DNA of 40,048 bases from a bacterium (GCA_036524115.1 DATDCY010000176.1:1-40048), one strand, 5' to 3'; shown: positions 22,524 to 31,119, counted from the first letter of the stretch. Numbers and translations are program-made. Notes: a model not told the origin generated them from the letters alone.

Positions 22524-23008
22524 GCCGCCGGGTGGTCGGAATCGCGGACCTGGGGACGGCCGGTCCGGGCGAGGTCCTCGCCGCCATCGGCCTCGGCTCC
22601 TGTGTCGCCGTGGCCATCCGCGACCGGCGCGGCCGCCGCGGCGCGCTCGCGCACATCATGCTGCCGCGCCAGAGCGACGGGCGCCGCCGCGAGGGCGAGA
22701 ACATGCGCAAGTACGCCGACGTCGCGGTCGGCGAGGCCGTGCGCACGCTCGAGGGCGGCGGCTGCCGGCGCGCCGACCTGGAGGCCAAGATCGCGGGCGG
22801 GGCGAGCATCTTCGACCTGGGGCGCGGCACCGACGGCGGGGAGATCGGCGCGCGCAACGTCGAGGCGGTCGTGCGCGCCCTGGAGGCCGCCGGCGTGCGC
22901 CTGGTGGCCTCGGACGTCGGCGGGCGCGAGGGACGGACGGTGGAGTACTCGATCGAGACCGGCGAGCTGGCGGTCAGGACCGTCCGCGGCCTGCGCCGCA
23001 GCATCTGA
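22520..23008 (+). CDS. cheD: Chemoreceptor glutamine deamidase CheD
   Basis: 162 residues from GTG 22520, whose bases overlap the cheC stop (GTGA). CheD converts receptor glutamines to glutamates, and CheC sequesters it. The catalytic Cys28 lies in IGLGSCVAVAI and His45 in ALAHIMLP, spaced as in the Thermotoga enzyme (Cys27, His44). The residue six before the Cys, the catalytic Thr in the Thermotoga triad as I recall it, is Ala22 here, with no Thr in the neighbouring positions. Further family marks are EAKIAGGASIF, EIGARNVEAV and VGGREGRTVEYSIETGE. Confidence 0.92.
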   Translation: MSRRVVGIADLGTAGPGEVLAAIGLGSCVAVAIRDRRGRRGALAHIMLPRQSDGRRREGENMRKYADVAVGEAVRTLEGGGCRRADLEAKIAGGASIFDLGRGTDGGEIGARNVEAVVRALEAAGVRLVASDVGGREGRTVEYSIETGELAVRTVRGLRRSI

Positions 23009-23023
23009 AGGGCCGGCGGCCTC

Positions 23024-23512
23024 TCAGCCCGCGGCGGGCTCCTCGCGCGGCAGCAGCGACTCCTCCTGCGCGGTGAGCAGGCGCGCAGGGTCCACGAGCA
23101 CGAGCAGGCGCCCCGGGATCTTCGCGAGCCCGGCGACGACGTCGGAGCGCATCCAGGCTGGCCCGTCCCCGACGTCCTCGAGCAGCGCCAGCGGGATGTC
23201 GAGCACCTCCGAGGCGCCGTCCACGAGGAAGCCGATCAGCTGCGCGCCCGAGCGGGCGACCAGGATCCGCGTCCGCTCCGCCGGGGCGCGGTCCGGCAGC
23301 CCGAGCTTGCGCCTGAGGTTGATCACCGGCACCACCCGGCCGCGCACGTTGATCGCCCCCAGCGCGAAGTCCGGCATCCGGGGGAACGGCGTGATCTCCA
23401 CCATGCGGAGGATTTCCTGCACCTGCCGGATATCCACGCCGAAGAAGCTCCCGTCGAGGGCGAAGACGACCGCCTGCAGCAGCTCGCCGTGCTCCTCGTG
23501 CGCCTCGGCCAT
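23024..23512 (-). CDS. cheW: Chemotaxis adaptor CheW
   Basis: 162 residues from ATG 23512. CheW links receptors to the kinase CheA. The SH3-like double barrel is visible: LLQAVVFALDGSFFGVDIRQVQEILR, ITPFPRMPDFALGAINVRGRVVPVINLRRKLG, then TRILVARSGAQLIGFLVDGASEVL and the end ARLLTAQEESLL. No Shine-Dalgarno sequence lies before the ATG. Instead, a promoter-like pair TTGCTT, 17 bases, TACACC puts the start of transcription only a few bases before it. It converges on cheC-cheD with a 15-base gap. A longer TTG-started frame (23551) would run through that promoter and is rejected. Confidence 0.92.
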   Translation of the reverse strand: MAEAHEEHGELLQAVVFALDGSFFGVDIRQVQEILRMVEITPFPRMPDFALGAINVRGRVVPVINLRRKLGLPDRAPAERTRILVARSGAQLIGFLVDGASEVLDIPLALLEDVGDGPAWMRSDVVAGLAKIPGRLLVLVDPARLLTAQEESLLPREEPAAG

Positions 23513-23600
23513 CGCGTCGGTTGGTGTAGCACCCCCCCGGGGGAAAAGCAACCGCGCCGGGGCGGCTCGTGATCCGCGCTTGCGCGGCGATGGCGCGCGA

Positions 23601-23630
23601 TTGACAGCCCCCCGACGCTGTGCCTAGAAT
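23601..23630 (+). promoter_or_regulatory. Promoter of ilvE
   Basis: TTGACA (23601-23606), 18 bases, TAGAAT (23625-23630): near-consensus sigma-70 type, with start expected near 23637 and a leader of about 53 bases. Confidence 0.75.
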
Positions 23631-23689
23631 CGCGCCCGCGACGCGCACCGGCGAAGCCCGCGCGCGGCGAGCGGCAAAGGAGGCCGGCG

Positions 23690-24607
23690 ATGCTCCAGGA
23701 GACCTCGAAGATCTGGATGGACGGGAAGTTCGTGGACTGGAAGGACGCGACCGTCCACGTGCTCACCCACACGCTGCACTACGGCCTCGGGGTCTTCGAG
23801 GGGATCCGCTGCTACAAGACCGTGGACGGCCCGGCGGTCTTCCGGCTCGCCGAGCACGTCGAGCGCCTCTACGCGTCCGCGCACATCTCGGGGCTGCAGG
23901 TCCCCTTCACGAAGGAGGAGTTCTCGGCGGCGATCCTCGAGACGCTCCGCGTGAACGGCATGGAGGCCGGCTACATCCGGCCGCTGATCTACGTCGGCTA
24001 CGGCGCGATGGGCGTCTATCCGGGCCGCAACCCGATCCGCGTCGCGATCGCCGTCTGGCCGTGGGGGGCGTACCTCGGCGACGAGGGGCTGGAAAAGGGC
24101 ATCCGCGTGCGGACCTCCTCGTACACGCGCCAGCACGTGAACATCAGCATGACCAAGGCGAAGGTCTGCGGCAACTACACCAACTCGATCCTGGGCAAGG
24201 TCGAGGCGATCAGCGACGGCTACGACGAGGCGCTCTTCCTCGACGCCAGCGGGCACGTCGCCGAGGGCTCGGGCGAGAACGTCTTCATCGTGCGCCGCGG
24301 GGCGCTGGCCACGACGCCGCGCTCGGCCGTGCTCGAGGGGATCACGCGCGACGCGGTGCTGACGCTCGCCGCCGACCTGGGGCTGGCGGCGCGCGAGGAG
24401 TTCTTCACGCGCGACCAGGTCTACGCCGCCGACGAGGCCTTCTTCACCGGCACCGCCGCCGAGATCACGCCGATCCGCGAGGTCGACCGCCGGGCGATCG
24501 GCCGCGGCGCCCGCGGGCCGGTCACCAAGGCGATCCAGGAGGCGTTCTTCAGCGCGGTGCGCGGCGAGAACGCGAAGTACCGCTCCTGGCTGACCCCCGT
24601 CCGCTAG
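23690..24607 (+). CDS. ilvE: Branched-chain amino acid aminotransferase
   Basis: 305 residues from ATG 23690 with AAAGGAGG upstream. Class IV aminotransferase that makes Val, Leu and Ile from their keto acids with glutamate. Marks: [33 protein letters not shown], with the PLP Lys158 in [17 protein letters not shown], then [22 protein letters not shown], where the Glu and Asn bind cofactor, and [12 protein letters not shown]. Length and motifs match IlvE. A D-amino acid aminotransferase or ADC lyase is less likely given the [12 protein letters not shown]-like middle (GYIRPLI) and substrate loop. It is followed 3 bases later by the DUF1015 gene, probably one transcript. Confidence 0.95.
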   Translation: MLQETSKIWMDGKFVDWKDATVHVLTHTLHYGLGVFEGIRCYKTVDGPAVFRLAEHVERLYASAHISGLQVPFTKEEFSAAILETLRVNGMEAGYIRPLIYVGYGAMGVYPGRNPIRVAIAVWPWGAYLGDEGLEKGIRVRTSSYTRQHVNISMTKAKVCGNYTNSILGKVEAISDGYDEALFLDASGHVAEGSGENVFIVRRGALATTPRSAVLEGITRDAVLTLAADLGLAAREEFFTRDQVYAADEAFFTGTAAEITPIREVDRRAIGRGARGPVTKAIQEAFFSAVRGENAKYRSWLTPVR

Positions 24608-24610
24608 CCG

Positions 24611-25906
24611 ATGCCGAGGATCCTGCCCTTCCGCGGCGTGCGCTACGACCCGGCGCAGGCCCCCGACCTGACGCGGGTCACGGCGCCGCCCTACGACATG
24701 ATCTCCCCCGCGGAGCAGGAGGAGCTCTACCGGCGCGACCCGCACAACGTCGTGCGCCTGATCCTGGGGCGCACCGAGGAGGCGGGCCGCCCGGTGGACC
24801 GCTACGCGAGCGCGGCGCGCGACTACCGCGCCTGGCGCGCCGCGGGGGTGCTGGCGCAGGACCCGGCCGACTCCCTGTATCTCTACCGCGAGGACTACGC
24901 GTGGGCGGGGCGCGTCTACCAGCGCCTCGGGCTGATCTCGCGCGTCGGCCTCGACGAGTTCGGCGGCGGGGCGTTCGCCCACGAGGCGACGATGAGCGGA
25001 CCGAAGGCCGACCGGCTGCGGCTGCTCGAGGCCTGCGAGGTGAACTTCAGCCAGATCTTCGCGCTCTACTCCGACCCCGACGGGTCGGTGGAGGCGCCCC
25101 TGGTCGCCGCGACTGCCGGCGCCCCGCTGGTGGCCTTCGACGACGGGCGCGGGGTGGTGCACAACCTCTGGCGCGTCGACGACCCGGCGCTCATCGCGCG
25201 GGTGCGCGCGGGCTTCGCGGGCAAGCCCTTCATCATCGCGGACGGGCACCACCGCTACGAGACGGCGCTCGAGTACCGGCGCCTGATGCGCCAGCGCCCG
25301 GGGCGGTTCCGCGAGTCGATGGACGCCGTGATGATGTGCCTCGTGCGCATGGAGTCGCCGGGGCTGACGATCCTGCCGTTCCACCGGCTGCTGGCGGCGC
25401 CGGCGGACGGTCCGCTCCAGGAGCGGCTGGCGCCGGCGTTCACCTTCGAGGAGCGCGCGCTCCCCGAGGACCGCTCGACGTGGACCGCCGCCGCGCAGGA
25501 GCTGCTCTCCGGCGCCGGCGGGATGGCCTTCGGGCTGCACCGGGGGGGGACGAAGATCGCGCTGCTGCGGCCGAGGCCGGGCTACGACTTCTCGCGGCAC
25601 CTGCGGCCCGGGACCTCGCCGCTGGTGGTGGAGCTGGACGTGACCGTGCTGCACCAGGGCATCTTCGGCGGGCTGCTCGGCCTGGACGAGCAGCGCCTCG
25701 TGCAGGAGGGGGGGGTGCGCTTCTTCCCGAAGGCGGAGGACGCGGCCGCCGAGGTCGACGCGGGGCGCGGCACGGCGGCGTTCTTCCTGCGGCCGACGCG
25801 CATGGAGCAGGTCTGGCGGATCGCGACCGCGGGCGTGCGCATGCCGCAGAAGTCGACGAACTTCTACCCCAAGCTCATCTCCGGATTGGTGTTCAACGAG
25901 CTGTAG
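24611..25906 (+). CDS. DUF1015 family protein
   Basis: 431 residues from ATG 24611, 3 bases after ilvE, so likely cotranscribed. The family signature is intact: ILPFRGVRYDP and TAPPYDMISPAEQEELY at the start, DPHNVVRLILG, then YQRLGLISRVGLDEF, HEATMSGPKADRL, and the highly conserved FIIADGHHRYETALEY with two adjacent histidines, likely a metal or active site. The end has KSTNFYPKLISGLVFNEL, also a family mark. Its biochemical role is not established; the sequence is annotated in other genomes as an uncharacterised conserved protein, sometimes near serine or amino acid genes. The ilvE neighbour fits amino acid metabolism but proves nothing. Confidence 0.9.
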   Translation: MPRILPFRGVRYDPAQAPDLTRVTAPPYDMISPAEQEELYRRDPHNVVRLILGRTEEAGRPVDRYASAARDYRAWRAAGVLAQDPADSLYLYREDYAWAGRVYQRLGLISRVGLDEFGGGAFAHEATMSGPKADRLRLLEACEVNFSQIFALYSDPDGSVEAPLVAATAGAPLVAFDDGRGVVHNLWRVDDPALIARVRAGFAGKPFIIADGHHRYETALEYRRLMRQRPGRFRESMDAVMMCLVRMESPGLTILPFHRLLAAPADGPLQERLAPAFTFEERALPEDRSTWTAAAQELLSGAGGMAFGLHRGGTKIALLRPRPGYDFSRHLRPGTSPLVVELDVTVLHQGIFGGLLGLDEQRLVQEGGVRFFPKAEDAAAEVDAGRGTAAFFLRPTRMEQVWRIATAGVRMPQKSTNFYPKLISGLVFNEL

Positions 25907-25956
25907 TCCCCCGCGTGTTGCGGATCACAAAGGCCGGCACCCTCCGGGCCGTATCC

Positions 25957-25986
25957 TTGACAGTGGCAAACCGCCGGGAATAGGAT
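25957..25986 (+). promoter_or_regulatory. Promoter of the cpoB-like gene
   Basis: TTGACA (25957-25962), 18 bases, TAGGAT (25981-25986). Same layout as the ilvE promoter. An imperfect GGCCGG/CCGGGCC hairpin at about 25932-25950 just upstream may end the DUF1015 transcript. Confidence 0.7.
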
Positions 25987-26047
25987 CAAACGGCACGTTT
26001 TGCCCGCACCGCACCATCCGGCCGCACGCGCAGGGGAGGGACGGTTG

Positions 26048-26902
26048 ATGATCGCACGAGGGCTCAGGTTGACCGGGGCGGCCCTGCCCCTGCTGCTGCT
26101 CGGCTGCGTCGTCGAGCAGCGCGACTTCGAGGCGCTCAAGGAGCAGGTCCGGGTCCAGCAGCGGCAGATCAACGAACTCAAGGCCCGGCAGGAAGAGCAG
26201 GGCCTGCGGATCGACACGCTCAACAACGGCTTCAAGATCCTCGGTGACAAGGCCGAGGAGAACGGCCGCCGCATCGACGGGCTCGAGGAGCGCGGGGGCG
26301 TCTCCGGCGGCGCCTCCATCGCCGTTCCCGAACCGTCGCCGTCCGCGGCGGCTCCCGCTGCCCCCGAGGCCGCGGCCCCGACGGTCCAGCCGCTGCCCGC
26401 CGCCGTTGCAGCGCCCGCCGCGAGTCCGGCCGCCGCCCCGGCGGCCGCGACACCGCCGCCCGTCCTGCTGACGAACCTCCCCAAGACGCCGGCGCCGGCG
26501 AGCGGCGGCGAGCTTATCTCCTCGTCGTCGAAGGCCGAGAAGCTCTACGCCACCGCGCTCGGCCTCTTCTCCAACCGCGACTACACCCCGGCTGCCGCGA
26601 AGTTCGAGGAATTCGTCACCGACTACCGCGACCACAAGCTCGCCGGCAACGCGCAGTACTGGATCGGCGAGTGCCAGTACTCGCAGCGGCATTTTGCCGA
26701 GGCGGCCGACGAGTTCGGGAAGGTGGAGAAGCTCTTCCCGGCCAGCCCGAAGGTCGCGGCGGCCCTGTACAAGAAGGGGCTCTCGCTCTGGGAGCTCAAG
26801 CGGACGGCCGACGCCCAGGCCGCGCTCCAGCGGCTGATCGAGAAGTACCCGCAGTCCGAGGAGGCGGGAAAGGCCCGCGAGCGGCTCGAGCGCTGGAAGT
26901 AG
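26048..26902 (+). CDS. CpoB/YbgF-like TPR lipoprotein
   Basis: 284 residues from ATG 26048 with GGGGAGGG upstream. Signal with lipobox LLGC (Cys20), so outer-membrane or periplasmic lipoprotein. Residues 24-75 are a coiled coil (RDFEALKEQVRVQQRQINELK...), as in YbgF/CpoB, where it makes trimers. An Ala/Pro linker spans about 90-160. The C-terminal third holds TPR units: KLYATALGLFSNRDYTPAAAKF, GNAQYWIGECQYSQRHFAEAADEF and YKKGLSLWELKRTADAQAALQRLIEKYP. CpoB links Tol-Pal constriction to peptidoglycan synthesis. Here tolQRAB and pal are not adjacent, and E. coli CpoB is not lipidated, so the role is inferred from domain order only. Confidence 0.85.
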   Translation: MIARGLRLTGAALPLLLLGCVVEQRDFEALKEQVRVQQRQINELKARQEEQGLRIDTLNNGFKILGDKAEENGRRIDGLEERGGVSGGASIAVPEPSPSAAAPAAPEAAAPTVQPLPAAVAAPAASPAAAPAAATPPPVLLTNLPKTPAPASGGELISSSSKAEKLYATALGLFSNRDYTPAAAKFEEFVTDYRDHKLAGNAQYWIGECQYSQRHFAEAADEFGKVEKLFPASPKVAAALYKKGLSLWELKRTADAQAALQRLIEKYPQSEEAGKARERLERWK

Positions 26903-26946
26903 GCCCGGGGCCATTCCCCGCAGCGGTAAAACGGAAGGAGCAAGCC

Positions 26947-28050
26947 ATGAAACGGACGATGCACGGTTGGACCGCCGTCCTCGCGTGCGCGGTCGCGCTG
27001 GCGACCGCGGCCGGTGCGCACGCCGCGGCGGCGCCGGCGGCGGGGGAGCGGGCAGGCTTCGAGACCTACGTCGTGCGCCGCGGCGACACGCTGTCGGGCG
27101 TCGCCAAGCGCGTCCTGGGGGACCAGAAGCGCTGGCGCGAGATCCTGAAGGACAACCCCCAGGTCACCAACGCGAACCTCATCTACCCGGGGGACTCGCT
27201 GCTCGTGCCGGTGCCGCAGCAGGCCGTCGCGGCCGCTCCGGCGCCCGCGGCGGAGGCAGCGGCCGCGGCGACGCCCGCGCCTGCCGCCACGTCTGCGCAG
27301 ACGGCAGGGACGGCGAGTGCGGCCGGCGGCGGCGCTTCGGAGCGGGCGGCGACCGTCGAGGTCCCCGAGTTGCCCGTGGAGAAGGCGCGCGTGACCGGGA
27401 CGGTCAACCCCGCGCTCTACCGCTCGGCCGGCTACATCGCGGACGGCCTGCCCGCCATCGCCATCGTGGCCTCCGAGGACGAGCGCGAGCTGATCGGCTC
27501 CGACGACGCGGCGGTCATCAACGCGCCGGTCACGCCCGGCCGGGTCTTCACCGTGGTGCGGGCCGACCGCCGCGTCTTCCATCCGCTGACGGGCGCGTAC
27601 CTGGGGTGGCTGACGCGGGTACTCGGGACCGCGGAGGTCACCTGCCGCGACCTGCTGACGTCCACCGTGGTGCTGCGCGGGATGCGCGATGCCGCGGGCG
27701 TCGGCGACTACCTCGTGCCCTTCAATCCCGACGACCGGCTCGCGGAGGACGCTCTTCCCGGGAAGCAGCTGCCCGAGTGCGTTCCGGCGGGCCCGGCGGA
27801 CGGCGTGGTCGTGGCCTTCGACGAGGACCGGCTCGGCGTGGCCGAGGAGGACCTCGTCTACCTCGACCAGGGGACGGCGGCGAGCGTCGGCCCCGGCAAG
27901 CGCTACGTCGTCTACCGCGAGGGCTACGGCGGCTGCCGGGCGCCCATCGGCGAGGTGCAGGTGCTGCGCGTTCAGGAGCAGAGTTCGACCGCCCTGGTGA
28001 CGGCCAGCGTCGGCGAGGTGCTGGTCGGGGACCTGCTGCGCGCCCGGTAG
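26947..28050 (+). CDS. Secreted LysM-domain protein
   Basis: 367 residues from ATG 26947, with GGAAGGAG upstream, 44 bases after the CpoB-like gene. Signal peptide to about residue 27 (AAGAHA-AAA). One LysM domain at about 40-88: YVVRRGDTLSGVAKRVLGD through NLIYPGDSLLVP, which binds peptidoglycan. An Ala-rich linker follows to about 125. The remaining 240 residues are beta-rich, with several sugar- or SH3-like repeats (PGRVFTVVRADRRVF, GDYLVPFNPDDRL, GKRYVVYREGYGG, VGEVLVGDLLRAR); this resembles the C-terminal part of LysM proteins common in Geobacter-like genomes. No hydrolase motif, so structural or regulatory envelope role is more likely. It converges on dciA with no gap. Confidence 0.85.
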   Translation: MKRTMHGWTAVLACAVALATAAGAHAAAAPAAGERAGFETYVVRRGDTLSGVAKRVLGDQKRWREILKDNPQVTNANLIYPGDSLLVPVPQQAVAAAPAPAAEAAAAATPAPAATSAQTAGTASAAGGGASERAATVEVPELPVEKARVTGTVNPALYRSAGYIADGLPAIAIVASEDERELIGSDDAAVINAPVTPGRVFTVVRADRRVFHPLTGAYLGWLTRVLGTAEVTCRDLLTSTVVLRGMRDAAGVGDYLVPFNPDDRLAEDALPGKQLPECVPAGPADGVVVAFDEDRLGVAEEDLVYLDQGTAASVGPGKRYVVYREGYGGCRAPIGEVQVLRVQEQSSTALVTASVGEVLVGDLLRAR

Positions 28051-28521
28051 CTACGGGGTCTCGTCCGCGAGCGCGGCCAGGATGAGCCGGCGGACCGCCT
28101 CGCGCACCTCGCCGTCGCCGATCGCGTCGAGCTCGCCCGCCAGCTCCGCGGGGAGCGCGGCGGCGGCGCGGCGCGGGCGGGCGGCAGCCGCCTGCGGGGC
28201 CGGCGCGGGGTCAAGTCTCCCGGTGACGAAGAAGAGGTCGGTCACCGCCTCGGCGCCGAAGCGCGCGGCGATGCGCCGGAGCAGGTCGGGCTTGAGCAGC
28301 GCGAGCTGCTGGGTCCACACCGGGCTCTCGGTGACGACGGTGAGCCGGCGGTTGACGACGTGCGAGGGGCGCGCGTGGGCGGCGATCTGGGGCCCGACCG
28401 CGGCGTCCCACGCGGTGAGCACCTCCTCCTCGCGCAGGCGGCGCTCCCACCCGAGGGCGGCGATGCGCTCCTTCAGGACGTCGCCGACGCGCGCGGGGCG
28501 CCTGGAAGCGGATGATCCCAT
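28051..28521 (-). CDS. DUF721 (DciA-like) protein
   Basis: 156 residues from ATG 28521. The DUF721 core is at about 12-100: RVGDVLKERIAAL, EEVLTAWDAAVGPQIAAHARPSHVVNRRLTVVTESPVWTQQLALLKPDLLRRIAARFG, with AVTDLFFVTG. DciA is the ancestral loader of the replicative helicase DnaB in bacteria lacking DnaC; the fold is KH-like. The C-terminal Pro/Ala linker and helix (AELAGELDAIGDGEVREAVRRL) match longer DciA versions. No ribosome site precedes the ATG; a promoter (TTGTCC, 18, TACAAT) ends 6 bases before it, so the mRNA may be leaderless. Absence of recF and dnaC in the region agrees with a DciA-type system. Confidence 0.85.
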   Translation of the reverse strand: MGSSASRRPARVGDVLKERIAALGWERRLREEEVLTAWDAAVGPQIAAHARPSHVVNRRLTVVTESPVWTQQLALLKPDLLRRIAARFGAEAVTDLFFVTGRLDPAPAPQAAAARPRRAAAALPAELAGELDAIGDGEVREAVRRLILAALADETP

Positions 28522-28527
28522 GCCGGT

Positions 28528-28557
28528 ATTGTAGGGCGGGGCGGGAAGGCTGGACAA
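28528..28557 (-). promoter_or_regulatory. Promoter of the dciA-like gene, leaderless layout
   Basis: Minus strand: TTGTCC (28552-28557), 18 bases, TACAAT (28528-28533), then 6 bases and the ATG. Start should fall on or next to the A of the start codon. Confidence 0.6.
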
Positions 28558-28578
28558 GGGCGCACCAAAGGGGGCGGC

Positions 28579-29490
28579 ATGGAAGAGGCGCAGATGCACG
28601 AGCGGATCCGGCGGCTCGCGCGCGAGAAGGGCGCGATCATCCTCGCGCACAACTACCAGCGCTACGAGGTGCAGCAGGCGGCGGACCTCGTCGGCGACTC
28701 GCTCGGGCTCTCGGCGAAGGCGGCCGAGACCGACGCGCGGATGATCGTCTTCGCGGGCGTGCACTTCATGGCCGAGAGCGCGAAGATCCTCTCGCCGCGC
28801 AAGAAGGTCGTCATGCCGCGCGCCGACGCGGGCTGCCCGCTGGCCGACACGATCACCGTCGAGAAGCTGCGCGCGCTGCAGGCCGAGCACCCCGGCGCGC
28901 CGACGGTCTGCTACATCAACTCCGCGGCGGCGATCAAGGCCGAGGTGGACGTCTGCTGCACGTCGGCGAACATGGACAAGGTCGTCGCCTCGCTCCCCGA
29001 CAGGAAGGTCCTCTTCGTGCCGGACGGGAACATGGGCCGCTACCTGCAGAAGCTGCTGCCGGAAAAGGAGATCGTCACCTGGAAGGGGGTCTGCCCGACG
29101 CACAACCGGCTGCGCGTCGACCAGGTCCTCGAGCAGAAGCGGCTGCACCCCGCGGCGAAGTTCATCGCGCACCCGGAGTGCCGGCTCGACGTGATCGAGC
29201 TGGCGGACGCGGTGCGCTCGACGACGGGCTTCCTGCGCTATGCGAAGGAGAGCGACGCGACGGAGTTCATCATCGGCACGGAGGTCGGGCTGATCCCGCG
29301 GCTGGAGGCCGAGAACCCGGGCAAGCGCTTCTACCCGGCGTCCGAGGAGATGGTCTGCCCGAACATGAAGATGACGCACCTCGAGGACGTGCTGGCGGTG
29401 CTCGAGACCGAGGACAACGAGATCCTCGTGCCGGACGAGATCCGCGTGCGCGCGGTGCGGGCGCTCGAGCGGATGTTGAAGATCACCTGA
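28579..29490 (+). CDS. nadA: Quinolinate synthase NadA
   Basis: 303 residues from ATG 28579 with AAAGGGGG upstream; ATG 28594 is an alternative. NadA condenses iminoaspartate with dihydroxyacetone phosphate to quinolinate for NAD synthesis, using an oxygen-sensitive 4Fe-4S cluster. The three cluster cysteines should be Cys86 (DAGCPLADTI), Cys172 (KGVCPTHNR) and Cys260 (EEMVCPNMKMT), with the spacing of the Thermotoga enzyme. Other marks are ILAHNYQ at the start, CYINSAAAIKAEVD and FIAHPECRLDV. Extra cysteines (VDVCCTSAN) are also usual in NadA. NadB and NadC are not in view. The gene ends 44 bases before serS. Confidence 0.96.
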   Translation: MEEAQMHERIRRLAREKGAIILAHNYQRYEVQQAADLVGDSLGLSAKAAETDARMIVFAGVHFMAESAKILSPRKKVVMPRADAGCPLADTITVEKLRALQAEHPGAPTVCYINSAAAIKAEVDVCCTSANMDKVVASLPDRKVLFVPDGNMGRYLQKLLPEKEIVTWKGVCPTHNRLRVDQVLEQKRLHPAAKFIAHPECRLDVIELADAVRSTTGFLRYAKESDATEFIIGTEVGLIPRLEAENPGKRFYPASEEMVCPNMKMTHLEDVLAVLETEDNEILVPDEIRVRAVRALERMLKIT

Positions 29491-29504
29491 CCTCGGCGTA
29501 GAAT
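29476..29504 (+). promoter_or_regulatory. Promoter of serS
   Basis: TTGAAG (29476-29481, inside the end of nadA), 17 bases, TAGAAT (29499-29504); leader of about 24 bases. Confidence 0.6.
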
Positions 29505-29534
29505 CCGCTCCCCGCACACCACGGAGGGTTGCCC

Positions 29535-30812
29535 GTGCTCGATCTGAAGTTCGTCCGCGAGAACCTCGACCTGCTGCGCGAGCGGCTCGCCACGCGCGGG
29601 ATGGACGTCGACCTGGCCCCCTTCCGCGCGCTCGAGGGCGAGCGGCGCGCGCTCATCCTGGAGATCGAGGAGCTGCGCGCGCGGCGCAACGCGGTGTCCA
29701 AGGAGATCGCCGCGGCGAAGAAGCGCGGCGAGGACGCGGCCGCGGCGGTCGCCGCGATGCGCGAGGTCGGCGATCGCGTCCAGGCGCTCGAGGCCCGCCA
29801 GCGCGCCAACGACGAGGCGCTCATCGAGCTGATGCGCAACGTCCCGAACCTGCCGCACGCGTCGGTGCCGGTCGGCGCGAGCGAGGAGGACAACCTCGAG
29901 GTGCGCCGCTGGGGCGCGCCGCCGGCGTTCGACTTCGAGCCCAAGGCGCACTGGGACCTCGGCGAGACCCTCGGCATCCTGGATTTCGAGCGCGCCGCGA
30001 AGATCTCCGGCGCGCGCTTCTGCGTCTCGTTCGGCCTCGGTGCGCGGCTCGAGCGCGCGCTCATCTCCTTCATGATCGACCTGCACGTGAACGAGCACGG
30101 TTACCGCGAGGTGCTGCCGCCGTTCCTCGTCAACCGCGAGAGCCTCATCGGCACCGGTCAGCTGCCGAAGTTCGAGGCCGAGCTGTTCCGCAGCGACCCT
30201 TCGGGGTACTACCTCATCCCGACGGCGGAGGTCCCGGTGACCAACATCCACCGCGGCGAGATCCTCGAGGGGGCGCGGCTGCCGGTGAAGTACGTCGCGT
30301 GGACGCCGTGCTTCCGCGCGGAGGCGGGCGCAGCCGGCAAGGACACGCGGGGGCTGATCCGCCAGCACCAGTTCAACAAGGTCGAGCTGGTGAAGTTCGC
30401 CGACCCGGCGACCTCCTACGACGAGCTGGAGGCGCTCACCCGCGACGCCTGCACGGTGCTCGAGCGGCTGGGCCTGCCGTATCGCGTCGTCGCGCTGTGC
30501 ACCGGCGACCTCGGCTTCTCGTCGGCGAAGACCTACGACATCGAGGTCTGGATGCCGGGGCAGGGGCGCTACCGTGAGATCTCCTCCTGCAGCAACTTCG
30601 AGGACTTCCAGGCGCGTCGCGCCGAGATCCGCTTCCGGCCGGAGCCGAAGGCCAAGCCGGCCCTCGTGCACACGCTCAACGGCTCGGGCCTCGCGATCGG
30701 CCGGACCGTCGTCGCGATCCTCGAGAACTTTCAGCGCGCGGACGGCTCGGTGGCCATCCCCCCCGCCCTGGTCCCGTACATGGGCGGTGCGACGGAGATC
30801 ACGGCGCCCTGA
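29535..30812 (+). CDS. serS: Seryl-tRNA synthetase
   Basis: 425 residues from GTG 29535 with GGAGGG 7 bases upstream; the protein begins [18 protein letters not shown], the normal SerRS start. The N-terminal coiled-coil arm (residues about 30-100, [16 protein letters not shown] and [13 protein letters not shown]) grips the long variable arm of tRNA-Ser. The class II core has motif 2 [29 protein letters not shown], then the serine-pocket region [29 protein letters not shown], and motif 3 [20 protein letters not shown]. The enzyme charges the four tRNA-Ser species, all of which lie within 8 kb downstream, and tRNA-Sec at 5.5 kb. It is monocistronic or follows nadA. Confidence 0.97.
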   Translation: MLDLKFVRENLDLLRERLATRGMDVDLAPFRALEGERRALILEIEELRARRNAVSKEIAAAKKRGEDAAAAVAAMREVGDRVQALEARQRANDEALIELMRNVPNLPHASVPVGASEEDNLEVRRWGAPPAFDFEPKAHWDLGETLGILDFERAAKISGARFCVSFGLGARLERALISFMIDLHVNEHGYREVLPPFLVNRESLIGTGQLPKFEAELFRSDPSGYYLIPTAEVPVTNIHRGEILEGARLPVKYVAWTPCFRAEAGAAGKDTRGLIRQHQFNKVELVKFADPATSYDELEALTRDACTVLERLGLPYRVVALCTGDLGFSSAKTYDIEVWMPGQGRYREISSCSNFEDFQARRAEIRFRPEPKAKPALVHTLNGSGLAIGRTVVAILENFQRADGSVAIPPALVPYMGGATEITAP

Positions 30813-30837
30813 AAGATCACCGGAACGCGCGCTCCCG

Positions 30838-30866
30838 TTGTCAGAACCGGGGGCTGGTTGTATAGT
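30838..30866 (+). promoter_or_regulatory. Promoter of tRNA-Ser(TGA)
   Basis: TTGTCA (30838-30843), 17 bases, TATAGT (30861-30866), starting near 30873, 8 bases before the tRNA. Confidence 0.75.
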
Positions 30867-30880
30867 ACGCGCTCGCGAGC

Positions 30881-30974
30881 GGAGGGATGGCCGAGCTGGT
30901 TTAAGGCGACGGTCTTGAAAACCGTTGTTCCGTGCTGAACGGAACCGTGGGTTCGAATCCTACTCCCTCCACCA
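30881..30974 (+). tRNA. tRNA-Ser (anticodon TGA)
   Basis: 94 bases with encoded CCA. Acceptor GGAGGGA/TCCCTCC; anticodon arm ACGGT-CTTGAAA-ACCGT; long variable arm (GTTCCGTGCTGAACGGAAC); T arm with TTCGAAT. The discriminator base is A; the other three tRNA-Ser genes in this window have G. Confidence 0.95.
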
Positions 30975-31026
30975 GGACCGTGCGAGGTGGAGGGCCAGCC
31001 GCCGCGACGGTGGGCAGAACGCACAC

Positions 31027-31119
31027 GGAGAGGTGGCCGAGTCGGCTGAAGGCAACCGCCTGCTAAGCGGTTGTCCTGGGAAACCGGGACCCCGGGTTCG
31101 AATCCCGGCCTCTCCGCCA
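31027..31119 (+). tRNA. tRNA-Ser (anticodon GCT)
   Basis: 93 bases with encoded CCA. Acceptor GGAGAGG/CCTCTCC, discriminator G; anticodon arm ACCGC-CTGCTAA-GCGGT; long variable arm; T arm CCGGG-TTCGAAT-CCCGG. No promoter in the 52-base gap, so it is probably cotranscribed with tRNA-Ser(TGA). Confidence 0.96.
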
